64,000 bases of DNA, from the NCBI GenBank assembly GCA_963377175.1, contig CAUJNA010002835.1, positions 281,356-345,355 of the forward strand, given 5' to 3'. Shown here piece by piece: positions 31,989 through 41,293 of the stretch (position 1 is the stretch's first letter; every line of letters starts with the position of its first letter). This DNA comes from Effrenium voratum (taxonomy: Eukaryota; Sar; Dinophyceae; Suessiales; Symbiodiniaceae). A program made the translations under genes and the position numbers. Below the pieces are notes generated by a model, which was not told the origin of the DNA, ran no database searches, and worked only from the letters and a program-made list of their open reading frames with translations.

Positions 31989-32039
31989 ATGAAATTACAA
32001 TTTCATCAATTTGTAAAACATAATTATTAATTATGTTTT
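31989..32039. terminator. Two perfect hairpins between small ORF and capsid gene
   Basis: ATGAAATT-AC-AATTTCAT (31,989-32,006) and AAAACATAATTA-T-TAATTATGTTTT (32,015-32,039). They lie after one gene and before the capsid gene; they may end the upstream transcript or be part of the capsid promoter region. Confidence 0.5.
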
Positions 32040-32109
32040 AGAAATTAATAAATGTATAAATTTATCCATTTAGTTTAAATTATTTCTAAATTAGATTATA
32101 TATATAGTA

Positions 32110-33492
32110 ATGGAAACTTTTAGTGCTGAAGATATTCTAATTGACAACCTCTCATTTAAATTAAATAAAGGTGCAAGTTATATCAACGACCGTCGTTCTG
32201 TCTCGTTTTTTCCTTCTGGGAGTAATATCTACACTCCTTCATCAGGCCAGCGTGTGTTGAAAATAGCGTTAAATGCTGAAGATAATAGTTGGTTAGACCC
32301 ACAGAGTGTAATGGTTTATTTCACTGTTGAAAACACTGACACGACAGACAATAAACGCTTGCGTCCTCTGTCTCCTGCTTATTCCTTTTTTAGAAGAGTA
32401 AGACTAATTGCTGGTAATCAACTTGTTGAAGACATTGATTACTACAACCGAAATCATCATATGATGAGTTGCATGATGTCAAAAGGAGCAAGAGACAATG
32501 AAGACGCCCAGAGTTTTGGTTATAGATATGATGATGATTTAAACACACGTCGTGCAGTTCCTGCATCGGGTCATATTGGTCCTGCATATGACGCTTACAC
32601 AATTCCAGGCTTTAACAGAAAAATGGTTGTAGGATTTAAACCGATGCTTGGTTTATTCAATCAATTTAAGTATATCCCGTTAAAAGCGTGTCCTCTTGTT
32701 TTAGAACTTGAATTAGTTTCAAATTTTACCGATTGTGTTGTTACAGTTGGTGGTACGAGGTTTCCAGAAAGTGGCAATGCAGACTCAAGCCTTCATACAA
32801 ATGAGCAGTTCTCAATTAGTAACGCATTCCTTCAAACTGATTTGGTTAGCTTGGACAACGACCTCCATAATAAATATGTTGCTCACCTCCTCGATTCAAA
32901 AGAATTACCTATTACGTATAATACTTATATTTGTCAATCTAATCAAGTTCCAGATGGTTCGTCGTCAATTAACACTACTGTTGTTCGTTCAGTATCTAAA
33001 CTCGTTGCCGCGTTCATCAGTTTCAACAAAAGTGGAGTAGGCGATACTCACGTTATGAAAGAATACAACAATTTCTATCATCCTATGTATAATTTGAATT
33101 ATCAAGACAGTGGATACTACAATCCCGACCTTGATTTAGAATTTCAACTTCAATTAGGTTCAAAACTATATCCTGAGTATCCTTGTCGTTCATTAACACA
33201 AGCATTCTATTATTTACGAAAAGCATTAAATTTACCATTGTTCCATCAACACCATTTATCAATTGAATATTCTGCTTATCGTGTTGATAAGTTTATCTTT
33301 GCTATGAATTTCGAAAAGGTGCCGGATTCTTCATATTCTGGAATTAACACTAAAGCCGGACAACAGCTTCTAATTCGTGTGAAACCTATTGGAAATATGG
33401 CAGCAGCAAATATGCCTGACACGATTTACATAACATTAGTATCAGAACAAATATTATCCATTAGAGACGACGGAGTGCAGATTTTAGATTAA
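32110..33492 (+). CDS. Major capsid protein (double jelly-roll)
   Basis: A 460-residue, unbroken protein. The start region INDRRSVSFFPSGSNIYTP, then NSWLDPQSVMV, KRLRPLSPAYSFFRRVRL and NQLVEDIDYYNR follow the pattern I know for PLV major capsid proteins, which form two jelly rolls and trimerise to build an icosahedral shell. Length fits the family. TATATATA lies 5-12 bp before the ATG at 32,110, in line with other late-looking genes. It stands next to the fibre and penton genes. Confidence 0.9.
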   Translation: METFSAEDILIDNLSFKLNKGASYINDRRSVSFFPSGSNIYTPSSGQRVLKIALNAEDNSWLDPQSVMVYFTVENTDTTDNKRLRPLSPAYSFFRRVRLIAGNQLVEDIDYYNRNHHMMSCMMSKGARDNEDAQSFGYRYDDDLNTRRAVPASGHIGPAYDAYTIPGFNRKMVVGFKPMLGLFNQFKYIPLKACPLVLELELVSNFTDCVVTVGGTRFPESGNADSSLHTNEQFSISNAFLQTDLVSLDNDLHNKYVAHLLDSKELPITYNTYICQSNQVPDGSSSINTTVVRSVSKLVAAFISFNKSGVGDTHVMKEYNNFYHPMYNLNYQDSGYYNPDLDLEFQLQLGSKLYPEYPCRSLTQAFYYLRKALNLPLFHQHHLSIEYSAYRVDKFIFAMNFEKVPDSSYSGINTKAGQQLLIRVKPIGNMAAANMPDTIYITLVSEQILSIRDDGVQILD

Positions 33493-33501
33493 AAATAAGT
33501 A

Positions 33502-33536
33502 AAAATGATAATATTAAAAATAAATATTATCATTTT
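33502..33536. terminator. Hairpin between capsid and fibre genes
   Basis: AAAATGATAATATT, 7-nt loop, AATATTATCATTTT: a perfect 14-bp stem 10 bp after the capsid stop. Likely a transcript 3'-end signal. Confidence 0.6.
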
Positions 33537-33552
33537 CTACTATTAATATATA

Positions 33553-36273
33553 ATGCCTTCAATAAATTTAACAAACTTTGAAAATGTTGTAGCTCACACA
33601 ATTAGCGAAATCAATTCTACAAGCGGGGTGACAAACATTAGAAACATATACGCTAATCAATCAGATATAATTGATTTACTCAACAACAAAGCAGACCAAG
33701 TAGACACTTACACAAAGGAGCAGATAAATGCTAATTTTTATGATATAACTCAATCATACAATAAGACGGAAGTTAATGTATTATCAAATAGTATTAGTTC
33801 AAATACATTTTTAATAGGTAATCTGACAATAACTTCAAATACAAATTTTAATAATATTTCATCAAATACAAATTTAATAAATAACTTAAATTCTACTATG
33901 ACAACTAATTTTAATAACATTAGTTCTAATTCTAACTTAATTAATACAAATTTCAATAATATTTCATTAAATACACATTTAATAAATAATTTAAATTCTA
34001 CTATAACAACTAATTTTAATATTGTTAGTTCTATTTCTAATGTAATAACAGGATTAAATAGTACAGTAAATTCACATATTTCAGCTATATCAGATTTACA
34101 GAATAATGGAGGTTCATTTAATGAATCAGATTATTATAATAAAATAACAACTAATAATTTATTATCAGAAAAATTAAATACATCAATATTAAATAATACA
34201 TTAATACATAATATAACAACAACATCGACTTTTAAAATAGCAAATTTTGGAAATTATAATAATTTTTATGAAATGTATAATAATTATTTTGATAGTTATG
34301 TTTATGGAAATTTAAGTGGAGCAACTATGTTTTTAAATCAAAGAGGTTTTGGAGATGTAGAAATTAATAATTCTTCAACTTTTCAAAATGATAAAATATT
34401 ATTAAATCATAATACTACAACATTATCTAATTTACAAGTATCAGGTTTATTTTCGGGTTCGTCTATTTTAGATATAGCAGGTTCTGACGCTAGATATGTT
34501 TTACAATCAGATGGATTAAGTGGATTAATAACAGGAAATACAAATACAATTAATTCAATAATTACTACTAATAATTCACAGGATACATCATTAGGACAAA
34601 AATTAGACAAAGTTAATACAACTGCGCAAACAGTAAACTCTCCATTAATACTTAGTTTAACAGATAATACTAATCCAATATTTAGAATCCAGGACGCAGT
34701 TAGTAACCAAAGACTCGAGTTTAAACGAGGATGTCAGTTAGACTCTTATCAAGGGTTAGAAGGTGCTACTCCTTATAGATTATGGTTAGGATGGAATACA
34801 GGAGATGTTATTATTGGAAGACCTAATAATGCTTCAAGAATTACAATTAATGGTAATGTTCATACTTCGTATAATTTTGCTCAAGCACACGGAACATCAT
34901 ATTTCGAAGGTGCTGTTTATATGAAAGGAAATTTATTTACAAATAATGATTTTTCAACGGATATTAAAACAAAAATAGATAATATCAATACTTCAATAAA
35001 TGGATTAGAACCATATTTAGAAACATATACACCAGATGCAACACAAGGTTTTTATATACATCATCCTAATTTTGTTGCTGTTAGCGTTGGTGATATTACT
35101 AATGCTTCTAACCAATATATGATGTGCGATGGATTAGTTAATAAAACAATTTTTAGTAAACCTGTTGATGTGTTAGGTAATATTTATACAAATGCTGCTG
35201 TTAATTGTGATAATGTTAATATTGATACTGATGGTAAATTAACAATTGATACAAATTGTGAATTATATAGATATGTTAGTGCTTTTTCATCTTTTGATAT
35301 GAGGAATAGTGATGCTAATTCTTCAATTAGATTTATTTGTGGAGACCCTGCCGTTCAATCTAATATAGTCGGAGCTGTTAATATTTCTAGCGGATGGACT
35401 TTTAATACTGCTACTGCTGATTTTATGGGTAATTTATTTGCTGATGATGTGTATGTTAAAACTAATGGAGCATTAAGAAGCAATCATATAGCGCCTAATG
35501 GTGGATCATTAGTAACTGTTGATACTAACTTAGCAGTTCAAAATGCATATTTAGCAACTAATACCATTCAATCATTTGATTTAACAACGGTTTCATTTTT
35601 GAATAATATTTCAATGACTACTGGAACTGATATTAAAATGGGAACAAGTGAAATATCAACTTATTACGATGGAACTAGTTTATCTACAATTGATGTAATA
35701 TTCAGAACATCAAACACTGCGTTTAGAGTTTCAGATGCTTCAAGTACACCTTCAGTTTTATTATCTATTGATAAGACATTTGGAACTACAGTAAATACTG
35801 AAAGTTTTACAAATAATGCTCCATCGACTTTTAATGAAAATGTAACAGTTGCAGGAACGAAAAAAATGTTGTGTAATACACTAGAACCATCAACAGGAAC
35901 TAATATAGATTTAACAGCAACAACAGTAACCATCAACGGAACGTTTGTGGATTCATCTGATTCAAGATTGAAATATGATATAGACAATATCAAATCTAAT
36001 TGTATGAATGTTATTAAGAAATTTAAACCGAAGAAGTTTAAAAGACATGATAGAAATGATGGCGGTAAAACTCATATAGGATATATCGCAGATGAAGTAT
36101 TAAAAGCAATTCCTAAAGAGTTTGAAAATATTGTATGCAAAGATAAAGAGTATTTAGGATTGAATTATTTAGTTTTACCAGTGCTAGTTCATAAGGCAGT
36201 ATTAGAGTTGAGCGATAAGATAGATAAACTTGAAAAAGAAATTAAGGAATTGAAAAAAGAAAAATCTAAATAA
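33553..36273 (+). CDS. Fibre protein with C-terminal S74 chaperone
   Basis: A 906-residue protein. The N-terminal quarter has tandem repeats of the NLNSTxTTNFNNISSNSN type, likely a trimeric stalk. The middle is beta-rich and Asn/Thr-rich. The end carries SSDSRLKYDIDNI, then THIGYIADEV and a terminal coiled coil. SDxRLK is the self-cleavage motif of S74 intramolecular chaperones, which fold trimeric phage fibres and endosialidases and are then cut off. It most likely forms the receptor-binding spike. It uses A/T-ending codons throughout and is open over its full length. Confidence 0.8.
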   Translation: MPSINLTNFENVVAHTISEINSTSGVTNIRNIYANQSDIIDLLNNKADQVDTYTKEQINANFYDITQSYNKTEVNVLSNSISSNTFLIGNLTITSNTNFNNISSNTNLINNLNSTMTTNFNNISSNSNLINTNFNNISLNTHLINNLNSTITTNFNIVSSISNVITGLNSTVNSHISAISDLQNNGGSFNESDYYNKITTNNLLSEKLNTSILNNTLIHNITTTSTFKIANFGNYNNFYEMYNNYFDSYVYGNLSGATMFLNQRGFGDVEINNSSTFQNDKILLNHNTTTLSNLQVSGLFSGSSILDIAGSDARYVLQSDGLSGLITGNTNTINSIITTNNSQDTSLGQKLDKVNTTAQTVNSPLILSLTDNTNPIFRIQDAVSNQRLEFKRGCQLDSYQGLEGATPYRLWLGWNTGDVIIGRPNNASRITINGNVHTSYNFAQAHGTSYFEGAVYMKGNLFTNNDFSTDIKTKIDNINTSINGLEPYLETYTPDATQGFYIHHPNFVAVSVGDITNASNQYMMCDGLVNKTIFSKPVDVLGNIYTNAAVNCDNVNIDTDGKLTIDTNCELYRYVSAFSSFDMRNSDANSSIRFICGDPAVQSNIVGAVNISSGWTFNTATADFMGNLFADDVYVKTNGALRSNHIAPNGGSLVTVDTNLAVQNAYLATNTIQSFDLTTVSFLNNISMTTGTDIKMGTSEISTYYDGTSLSTIDVIFRTSNTAFRVSDASSTPSVLLSIDKTFGTTVNTESFTNNAPSTFNENVTVAGTKKMLCNTLEPSTGTNIDLTATTVTINGTFVDSSDSRLKYDIDNIKSNCMNVIKKFKPKKFKRHDRNDGGKTHIGYIADEVLKAIPKEFENIVCKDKEYLGLNYLVLPVLVHKAVLELSDKIDKLEKEIKELKKEKSK

Positions 36274-36282
36274 TAATATATA

Positions 36283-36495
36283 ATGGGCAATTCAAATAGT
36301 AATGTTGAAACTTCAAGTATTGATAAAATCAATGATATTGATGTAGAACAACTAGATTTAAGTAATATTGATAAATTACAGTTGAACGCAATTAAGCAAA
36401 TGAGTGAAAGATTAGAAAAACTGGAGAAAGTTAAAAGTGACAAATTAATATATAAATTACCAGCGTTAAATTTGTGTAGTTATAGTTTGTTCTGA
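36283..36495 (+). CDS. Small hypothetical protein
   Basis: 70 residues from ATG at 36,283, just 9 bp after the fibre stop and preceded by ATATATA. MGNSNSNVETSS at the start has the MGxxxS form of an N-myristoylation signal, which would point to membranes (weak). It ends in TGA; reading through would add nine residues up to a TAA in the following hairpin. Confidence 0.55.
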   Translation: MGNSNSNVETSSIDKINDIDVEQLDLSNIDKLQLNAIKQMSERLEKLEKVKSDKLIYKLPALNLCSYSLF

Positions 36496-36503
36496 ATTAA
36501 TGA

Positions 36504-36524
36504 CATTAAGCCTATGGCTTAATG
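36504..36524. terminator. Hairpin between convergent genes
   Basis: CATTAAGCC-TAT-GGCTTAATG, a perfect 9-bp stem between the small + strand gene and the - strand gene ending at 36,532. Likely shared 3'-end signal. Confidence 0.65.
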
Positions 36525-36531
36525 CTATTAA

Positions 36532-37060
36532 TTAAAAAAAATATGAATAACATTTACTCATAATAAAACTTTGTGTATCATCATTGATGATTTTAATAGT
36601 TATTTTTTTCACTTGTTCTGAAATAGCATTAATCGTGTTATAGCTATTATCGCTATTATAGATTAGTTTAATTGCATGAAGGTCTTTATTAAGAAAATAA
36701 TAAATATCAAATAAATTATTTGATGTTAAAGCACGATCGCGAACTTGCTTCATACATTTATATGAAGCAAATGTAGCAAGTACATCGTATTCAATTAATA
36801 ATTTTAATGGTTTATTTTTTTGATGTAGTTTATCTAACTCACTCAAATTAAAAACATATGATAATCCATTATTAATATTGATATTATCAATTTCAATATA
36901 ATGTATGTTATTTAATGTGTAAGACTTATACGCTGGTTTAAATTTGTTAATATTATTTTTTAACAATATTACTATTTTGTATTTTTAATAATTGAACATC
37001 ACCTAAACTATAAGATAATACAAGTTTTTTAATGTCTAATGGTAAATCATAAAACAACAT
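36532..37060 (-). CDS. F-box-like protein (frameshifted)
   Basis: The ATG at 37,060 opens a frame starting LFYDLPLDIKKLVLSYSLGD, which shifts at a 6-T run (36,956-36,961; one extra base) into the 144-codon frame ending at 36,532. Removing one base gives 175 residues. The start matches the F-box pattern (LPxDIxxxIxSYxLG) and resembles the gene at 41,294. F-boxes bind Skp1 and recruit targets to SCF ubiquitin ligases; a role in redirecting host ubiquitination is inferred. The C-terminal part is not recognised. Confidence 0.5.
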
Positions 37061-37123
37061 AATATATTTGAATATTTATTTTATTTTAAATGATTTTTCA
37101 AATCTAACATATTTAGTTATTTT

Positions 37124-37465
37124 TTAATCATCTGGCACTCTTGTTGAACCACCATCACTATAATTATCACTCTCACTATCAGTATCATTTTCTATACGAA
37201 TATGTTCTTCTAATTCTTTCCTCATTCTTTCTGCTTCCTTAAGAGTAATATGACAATCACTTTCAATATGGTTAGCAGCATCCTTCATTAAAAAAGTTTC
37301 ACCACATTCACACTCTACTAATTGTTGTAGTCTTTGCTTCCGGTATTCTTGAATTTGTTTTGGTATGTCATCACGGCTTCGCCCTGATGAGGGACTACGT
37401 CCGTCATCACAGCCGAAAAACCTTACTGGTTCTTCATATATTCTTTCTTGAAACATTTTTAACAT
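37124..37465 (-). CDS. Zinc-binding hypothetical protein
   Basis: 113 residues. CECGETFLMKDAANHIESDC forms a C-C-H-C zinc site. The C-terminus is acidic and Ser-rich. A second ATG three codons in is possible. TATATTATAG lies just before the start. Confidence 0.65.
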   Translation of the reverse strand: MLKMFQERIYEEPVRFFGCDDGRSPSSGRSRDDIPKQIQEYRKQRLQQLVECECGETFLMKDAANHIESDCHITLKEAERMRKELEEHIRIENDTDSESDNYSDGGSTRVPDD

Positions 37466-37484
37466 TCTATAATATATAATAGAT

Positions 37485-38239
37485 TTATTTTATTTTAAAA
37501 GCTTTCTCAAATCTAACATAAAACATATTATTAACATCTTTGGAATTCATATTGACATAAAAGAAGGAGTAGGGCTTATCATCTACTGCTTTATGATACA
37601 TATTTAACAGTTGCTCTTTATCAACGATGGCCGAGTTTTCCTCAATGAATGACATTAACTCTGATACATTCTTTAACTTAAAGATATACAACGAACTAGA
37701 ATTCAACCTAATGATTGGAGCAAGGACACGATATTTTTGAACACTTAAACAAAAACTAATGGCATCGTGCCTCCTCTCGTTGCCAGTCCATGTAATAACT
37801 TGCTGTATCTAACAAATTTAGGGTCGTCTGCAAAATCATCAACTATGATTAAAATTGAATGTAGTTTCTTCATCTTCTGTTCTTTCATATAATGAATTAT
37901 CTTTCTTTGTGTGTTAATTATTTCTTCCAGTTCTTCAGGTTGGTAGGTGTCATAATATAACTTTTCTTTTTCATCATCAACCTTCATATTATCTTTTTGA
38001 TATTTCTTGACTTCAACGAAGGTAGGGTCATTATGAACAGACGGGCTAAAAATGAATATACGGGCGAAGCAGTCCCTATAAACATTTAGGATAAGGTTTT
38101 GGATTAAAACTGTTTTGCCACCCGTTGATGAAGCAACAACAATTGAGCGAAAAGGTAGTTTTGGTACATGTTCATATTTGGATTGTTTGAATTCATAATC
38201 AGTTATGTTTATTGGTTTTATAATGGGAACTTCAGGCAT
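37485..38239 (-). CDS. DNA-packaging ATPase, FtsK/HerA type (frameshifted)
   Basis: About 251 residues. Walker A SSTGGKTVLIQN and Walker B HSILIIVDDFADD, with the small size and N-terminal YEHVPKLPFRSIVVA, match PLV and virophage A32-type packaging ATPases that pump genomes into capsids. One base is missing near 37,769-37,776, so the frame ends early at LATRGG; the rest, with NSSSLYIFKLKN, continues in the next frame. Adding one base makes the length divisible by three. Typical PLV core gene next to the capsid block. Confidence 0.87.
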
Positions 38240-38492
38240 AAAATAATAATATTAAAAATATTTAGAAAATAAATTAATATTATATATTGTATGAAAGCAT
38301 TGCTATGATATGAATGGTGTCTATCGTAGTAGAACAGGCTCTTTCATCAACTTCAGTCAATAAGTATTGAAGATAATTAGTTTTGTGTCTTGCTCGCGTA
38401 TGCAATGAACACCCCAAGTGCTGTGCCCCACCAATATTCTATTATGCATGAAAATAATAAGATTAACTAATTATTTCATCTTATTATTCAAT
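38240..38492. other. Intergenic region, 253 bp, unusual for this virus
   Basis: The longest intergenic gap in the AT-rich block, locally less AT-rich. It has a 17-codon frame (MNGVYRSRTGSFINFSQ) and a 21-codon one (MNTPSAVPHQYS start), both too short to call. Start regions of the diverging ATPase and small gene must lie here. Confidence 0.4.
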
Positions 38493-38648
38493 ATGAAAAG
38501 GAGTTATACAGATTATATTGATATAATAAATGAAGTACAACTTATAGAAGATGTTGTTATAACCGATAATAAAATTAAGAAATGTTGTTATTATTCATTA
38601 GAATTAATTAAGCTAGGAATACAATATATCAAAAATCAAAAAATGTAA
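38493..38648 (+). CDS. Very small hypothetical protein
   Basis: 51 residues from ATG at 38,493 (MKRSYTDYIDIINE). No family. Accepted because the frame is open, AT-codon use matches its neighbours and the next gene starts 12 bp later. Confidence 0.4.
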   Translation: MKRSYTDYIDIINEVQLIEDVVITDNKIKKCCYYSLELIKLGIQYIKNQKM

Positions 38649-38660
38649 ATATTAATATAA

Positions 38661-39017
38661 ATGCCAAAAAAGAAAAACAAAAAGAATAAGACAGGTTTAA
38701 GTGTTTCATCAACTGATGAAGAAATTGTTAAAGAAACATCAGTTATTGAGGTTGTTTGTCCTACATGCAAAAGAATGTTAGAACTTAAGAATGAATTACA
38801 AATACAAAAGAAAGGAAATTGTAAATGTTCGTGTATTCCAACAAGTTTCAAAATTAGTAAAAATGATAAGAAAATGAATATTGATAAAACTAAAGACAGT
38901 ATCAACTTAGAAACAGATGTTCATAATATAACTTTTAAATGGGGTAGGCATGCATCACCATCTGATAATGGTGATAACGAAACGCAGGAAACTATTAAAC
39001 AAATGATGAAAAATTAG
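38661..39017 (+). CDS. Zinc-binding hypothetical protein
   Basis: 118 residues. A Lys-rich start (MPKKKNKKNK), then CPTCKRMLELKNEL and CKCSC give a possible C4-type zinc site. Function unknown. Confidence 0.6.
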   Translation: MPKKKNKKNKTGLSVSSTDEEIVKETSVIEVVCPTCKRMLELKNELQIQKKGNCKCSCIPTSFKISKNDKKMNIDKTKDSINLETDVHNITFKWGRHASPSDNGDNETQETIKQMMKN

Positions 39018-39047
39018 TATTTAAAGAGTAGAATTAACATAATTTAA

Positions 39048-39085
39048 ACATTTAGTTTTAAAAGTATAGTTGAATAATATAGTAT
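39048..39085 (+). promoter_or_regulatory. Shared upstream block, copy 1
   Basis: ATTTAGTTTTAAAA, TATAGTT and ATAATATAGTATAT run up to the ATG at 39,086. The same block precedes the gene at 39,436. Confidence 0.55.
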
Positions 39086-39394
39086 ATGGTTGAATTTTCA
39101 AGTTTAACACATTTACATTTTGGAGCACTTGAATTAGATAAACAAATTGGAGACAATAATTATAATGGTGTTAGTTATTATACTTGTAAGTGTGGATGTA
39201 AAATAGTCTTAACTCGTACTCAAACTAAAAAATATAACCTTTTATTACGTAGTGTTGGTCTTAGCTATGAATATTTATATCTAGACAAAGCGTTAGTATG
39301 TGGACATACTCAAAAAGATTTAGATAACATTGTTAGACTTATGGTAGAAGGCGAAGAATTTAAACATTTAAGTAACAGAGACCTTCGAAATTAA
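39086..39394 (+). CDS. Hypothetical protein with CxCxC cluster
   Basis: 102 residues. YYTCKCGCKIVLTRTQ plus a later CGH suggest a zinc-ribbon-like site. Its upstream block is nearly identical to that of the next gene, so both are likely expressed together. Confidence 0.6.
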   Translation: MVEFSSLTHLHFGALELDKQIGDNNYNGVSYYTCKCGCKIVLTRTQTKKYNLLLRSVGLSYEYLYLDKALVCGHTQKDLDNIVRLMVEGEEFKHLSNRDLRN

Positions 39395-39395
39395 A

Positions 39396-39435
39396 ATATT
39401 TAGTTTTAAAACTTTAGTTTTATAATATAGTATAT
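39396..39435 (+). promoter_or_regulatory. Shared upstream block, copy 2
   Basis: ATTTAGTTTTAAAA, TTTAGTT and ATAATATAGTATAT before the ATG at 39,436; aligned with copy 1 at 39,048. Confidence 0.55.
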
Positions 39436-39708
39436 ATGGAAGGTGTGGATAAACTAATTTTGAAAATTGATGAAATAATGGAACAAAATAAACGCATTTA
39501 TCAACTGTTAGAAAGTATGAAGAAACCAGCTTACAATAATACTAATAATTACCAACCAAAAGAAGTAAATAGAGAGAGCACTGAATACAAGAATAAACGA
39601 AATGTATATATAAAAAAACTTAATGAAAAAGTTATTAAAGAACCTAAACAATCAAGTCTGGATTTCTACCAAGTCAAGTATATTGAAGATACCAAGAAAT
39701 ATGTTTAA
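39436..39708 (+). CDS. Small coiled-coil protein
   Basis: 90 residues. The N-terminal 30 residues form a heptad-like helix (LILKIDEIMEQNKRIYQLL). It ends head-to-head with the integrase gene, overlapping it by 4 bp. Function unknown. Confidence 0.6.
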   Translation: MEGVDKLILKIDEIMEQNKRIYQLLESMKKPAYNNTNNYQPKEVNRESTEYKNKRNVYIKKLNEKVIKEPKQSSLDFYQVKYIEDTKKYV

Positions 39709-40627
39709 TCATTAACTAACAAAATTTCGTGTCTCAGAAGTGGTTTGTTTATTCCTGCTACTCTGTAAGTTTTATTACCCATAATATCATATTCAATTTT
39801 ATCAACATTGAATATTTTATTAGACCATTTAGAGTTATACTCTTTTCTGTCGGTGTAATTGCCCTTTTTCTTTTGAAACACTTTTATCTTATCGTTCTCC
39901 TGTATTCTGGGATACTTTCTTTTGTTCTTTTCTCGTAGTTTCAGATTGACCTTTACATTTGTTTCATTGTCGTCCTTGTGTGCTTCGGTTGGTGTCATCC
40001 TTGTTGACGAGTGTAATGTACTGTTATACTGTTTCAATGCTGGTGTTAAGGCATCGGTCCATTTCATATTATTAAACCTAACTCTATCGTGAATTTTGTT
40101 TTTCATCGTCCTAATAAAACGTTCGGCTACATTTGCGTGTGTCTTCGTTATTATGTGTTTGATACCTTCGCTGTTGAAGAAATCCTGAACTTGGTTTTTG
40201 GTTGCAAACGCTCCATCATCATCAGAATACACAGACATTGGATAATCCATCTTTTTAAAACTTGCTCTAAGCGCCTTCAAAACGTGCTCTCCGTCTCTTT
40301 CCTCCATCGGTATTACATCTGCTAATTTACTGAAGATGTCAATCACGACTAAAGCATACTGTGGAACGTTCTTGTCTTTAGCTAAAGGTGACATATGCAT
40401 TATGTCTATTTGATATTCATACCTAGCAAACGGAGCGGTGTAGGAATTAGTACCTCTATATTTTTTTTTTTATTTGGTTGTTTCTTTAAGAAAGACTTTA
40501 CATCGTCTAATGTTATTGTTGGGTCTTCTTCCTTTGCCTTCTTGTGTGTCGCTTGTGTGCTTCCGAAACCCTCGTCTAAGTCATAATAGATGTTGCTGAT
40601 TATTTGGTCTTTCGTTAATCTTGCCAT
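39705..40627 (-). CDS. rve-family integrase (frameshifted)
   Basis: About 307 residues. The N-terminal part (NIYYDLDEGFGSTQATHKK and DPTITLDDVKSFLKK) is the helical domain of Polinton integrases. The core has VVIDIFSKLAD, YSDDDGAF and NVAERF, giving the Asp-Asp-Glu triad that joins viral ends to host DNA. The C-terminal domain ends YRVAGINKPLLRHEILLV. An 11-T run at 40,461-40,471 (one base short) breaks the frame; adding one base restores divisibility by three. It explains the TIR-bounded insertion. Confidence 0.9.
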
Positions 40628-40685
40628 TATATTATTTGTTAGAAAATATTTTTATCAACATAAACCCCCACCCCTTAACATTAAA

Positions 40686-40700
40686 AAAACTACTTAAAGA
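40686..40700 (+). promoter_or_regulatory. Promoter-like motif upstream of 40,728 gene
   Basis: AAAACTACTTAAAGA, 27 bp before the ATG, followed by TTATATATTAA. Confidence 0.6.
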
Positions 40701-40727
40701 GAAAAAACCTTATATATTAAGAGAAAA

Positions 40728-41252
40728 ATGAGTGAGGGTAAAATGTCTGAGAATAATTTGATGGTTGAGAATTGGACTAGCTTACCTGAGGGTTTAGCTT
40801 CAAACATCACTACTTACATTAATGGTTGTGAAGGGTGGCGAAGACTGAAACAATGTGATGCTTTAAGAGAATTACAGAGGAAATGGAAACCGTCTATTTA
40901 CATTGAGCAAGTAGGAGAAAGTAAATATTATGTTAAGATTCACAATAAATGCTTAAAAGGTGATAAAGCACTGTCATATATGTTGAAACCACCAAAAGAT
41001 TTTTTAAGATTAATGAAGTATGATGATGAAATAAAGATTGGAATAGAAGTTAGTTCAAAAATTATGTATAATAATAATATTTGCAACTGTTGTTCTTATG
41101 CATCAAGCAAACAGAATAAGATAACAAGTAGAGCGTCATTACAATTCTATATTGAAAAAATGGTTGAAGAAATAAAACAGACTATGAAACGACACGAAAT
41201 CATTACTATAGAACATATTACAATTGAAATGAAACCTGAAACCCCCAGCTAA
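40728..41252 (+). CDS. F-box-like protein A
   Basis: 174 residues. The start MSEGKMSENNLMVENWTSLP followed by a helical EGLASNITTYING resembles an F-box and the start of the next gene. The rest has a CNCC cluster and charged helices and is not recognised. The same promoter motif at the same 27-bp distance precedes both. A role in targeting host proteins for ubiquitination is inferred only. Confidence 0.55.
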   Translation: MSEGKMSENNLMVENWTSLPEGLASNITTYINGCEGWRRLKQCDALRELQRKWKPSIYIEQVGESKYYVKIHNKCLKGDKALSYMLKPPKDFLRLMKYDDEIKIGIEVSSKIMYNNNICNCCSYASSKQNKITSRASLQFYIEKMVEEIKQTMKRHEIITIEHITIEMKPETPS

Positions 41253-41266
41253 AAACTACTTAAAGA
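41252..41266 (+). promoter_or_regulatory. Promoter-like motif upstream of 41,294 gene
   Basis: AAAACTACTTAAAGA, 27 bp before the ATG at 41,294, overlapping the previous stop codon region. Confidence 0.6.
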
Positions 41267-41293
41267 AAAAATAATATAATATAATAAGAGACA

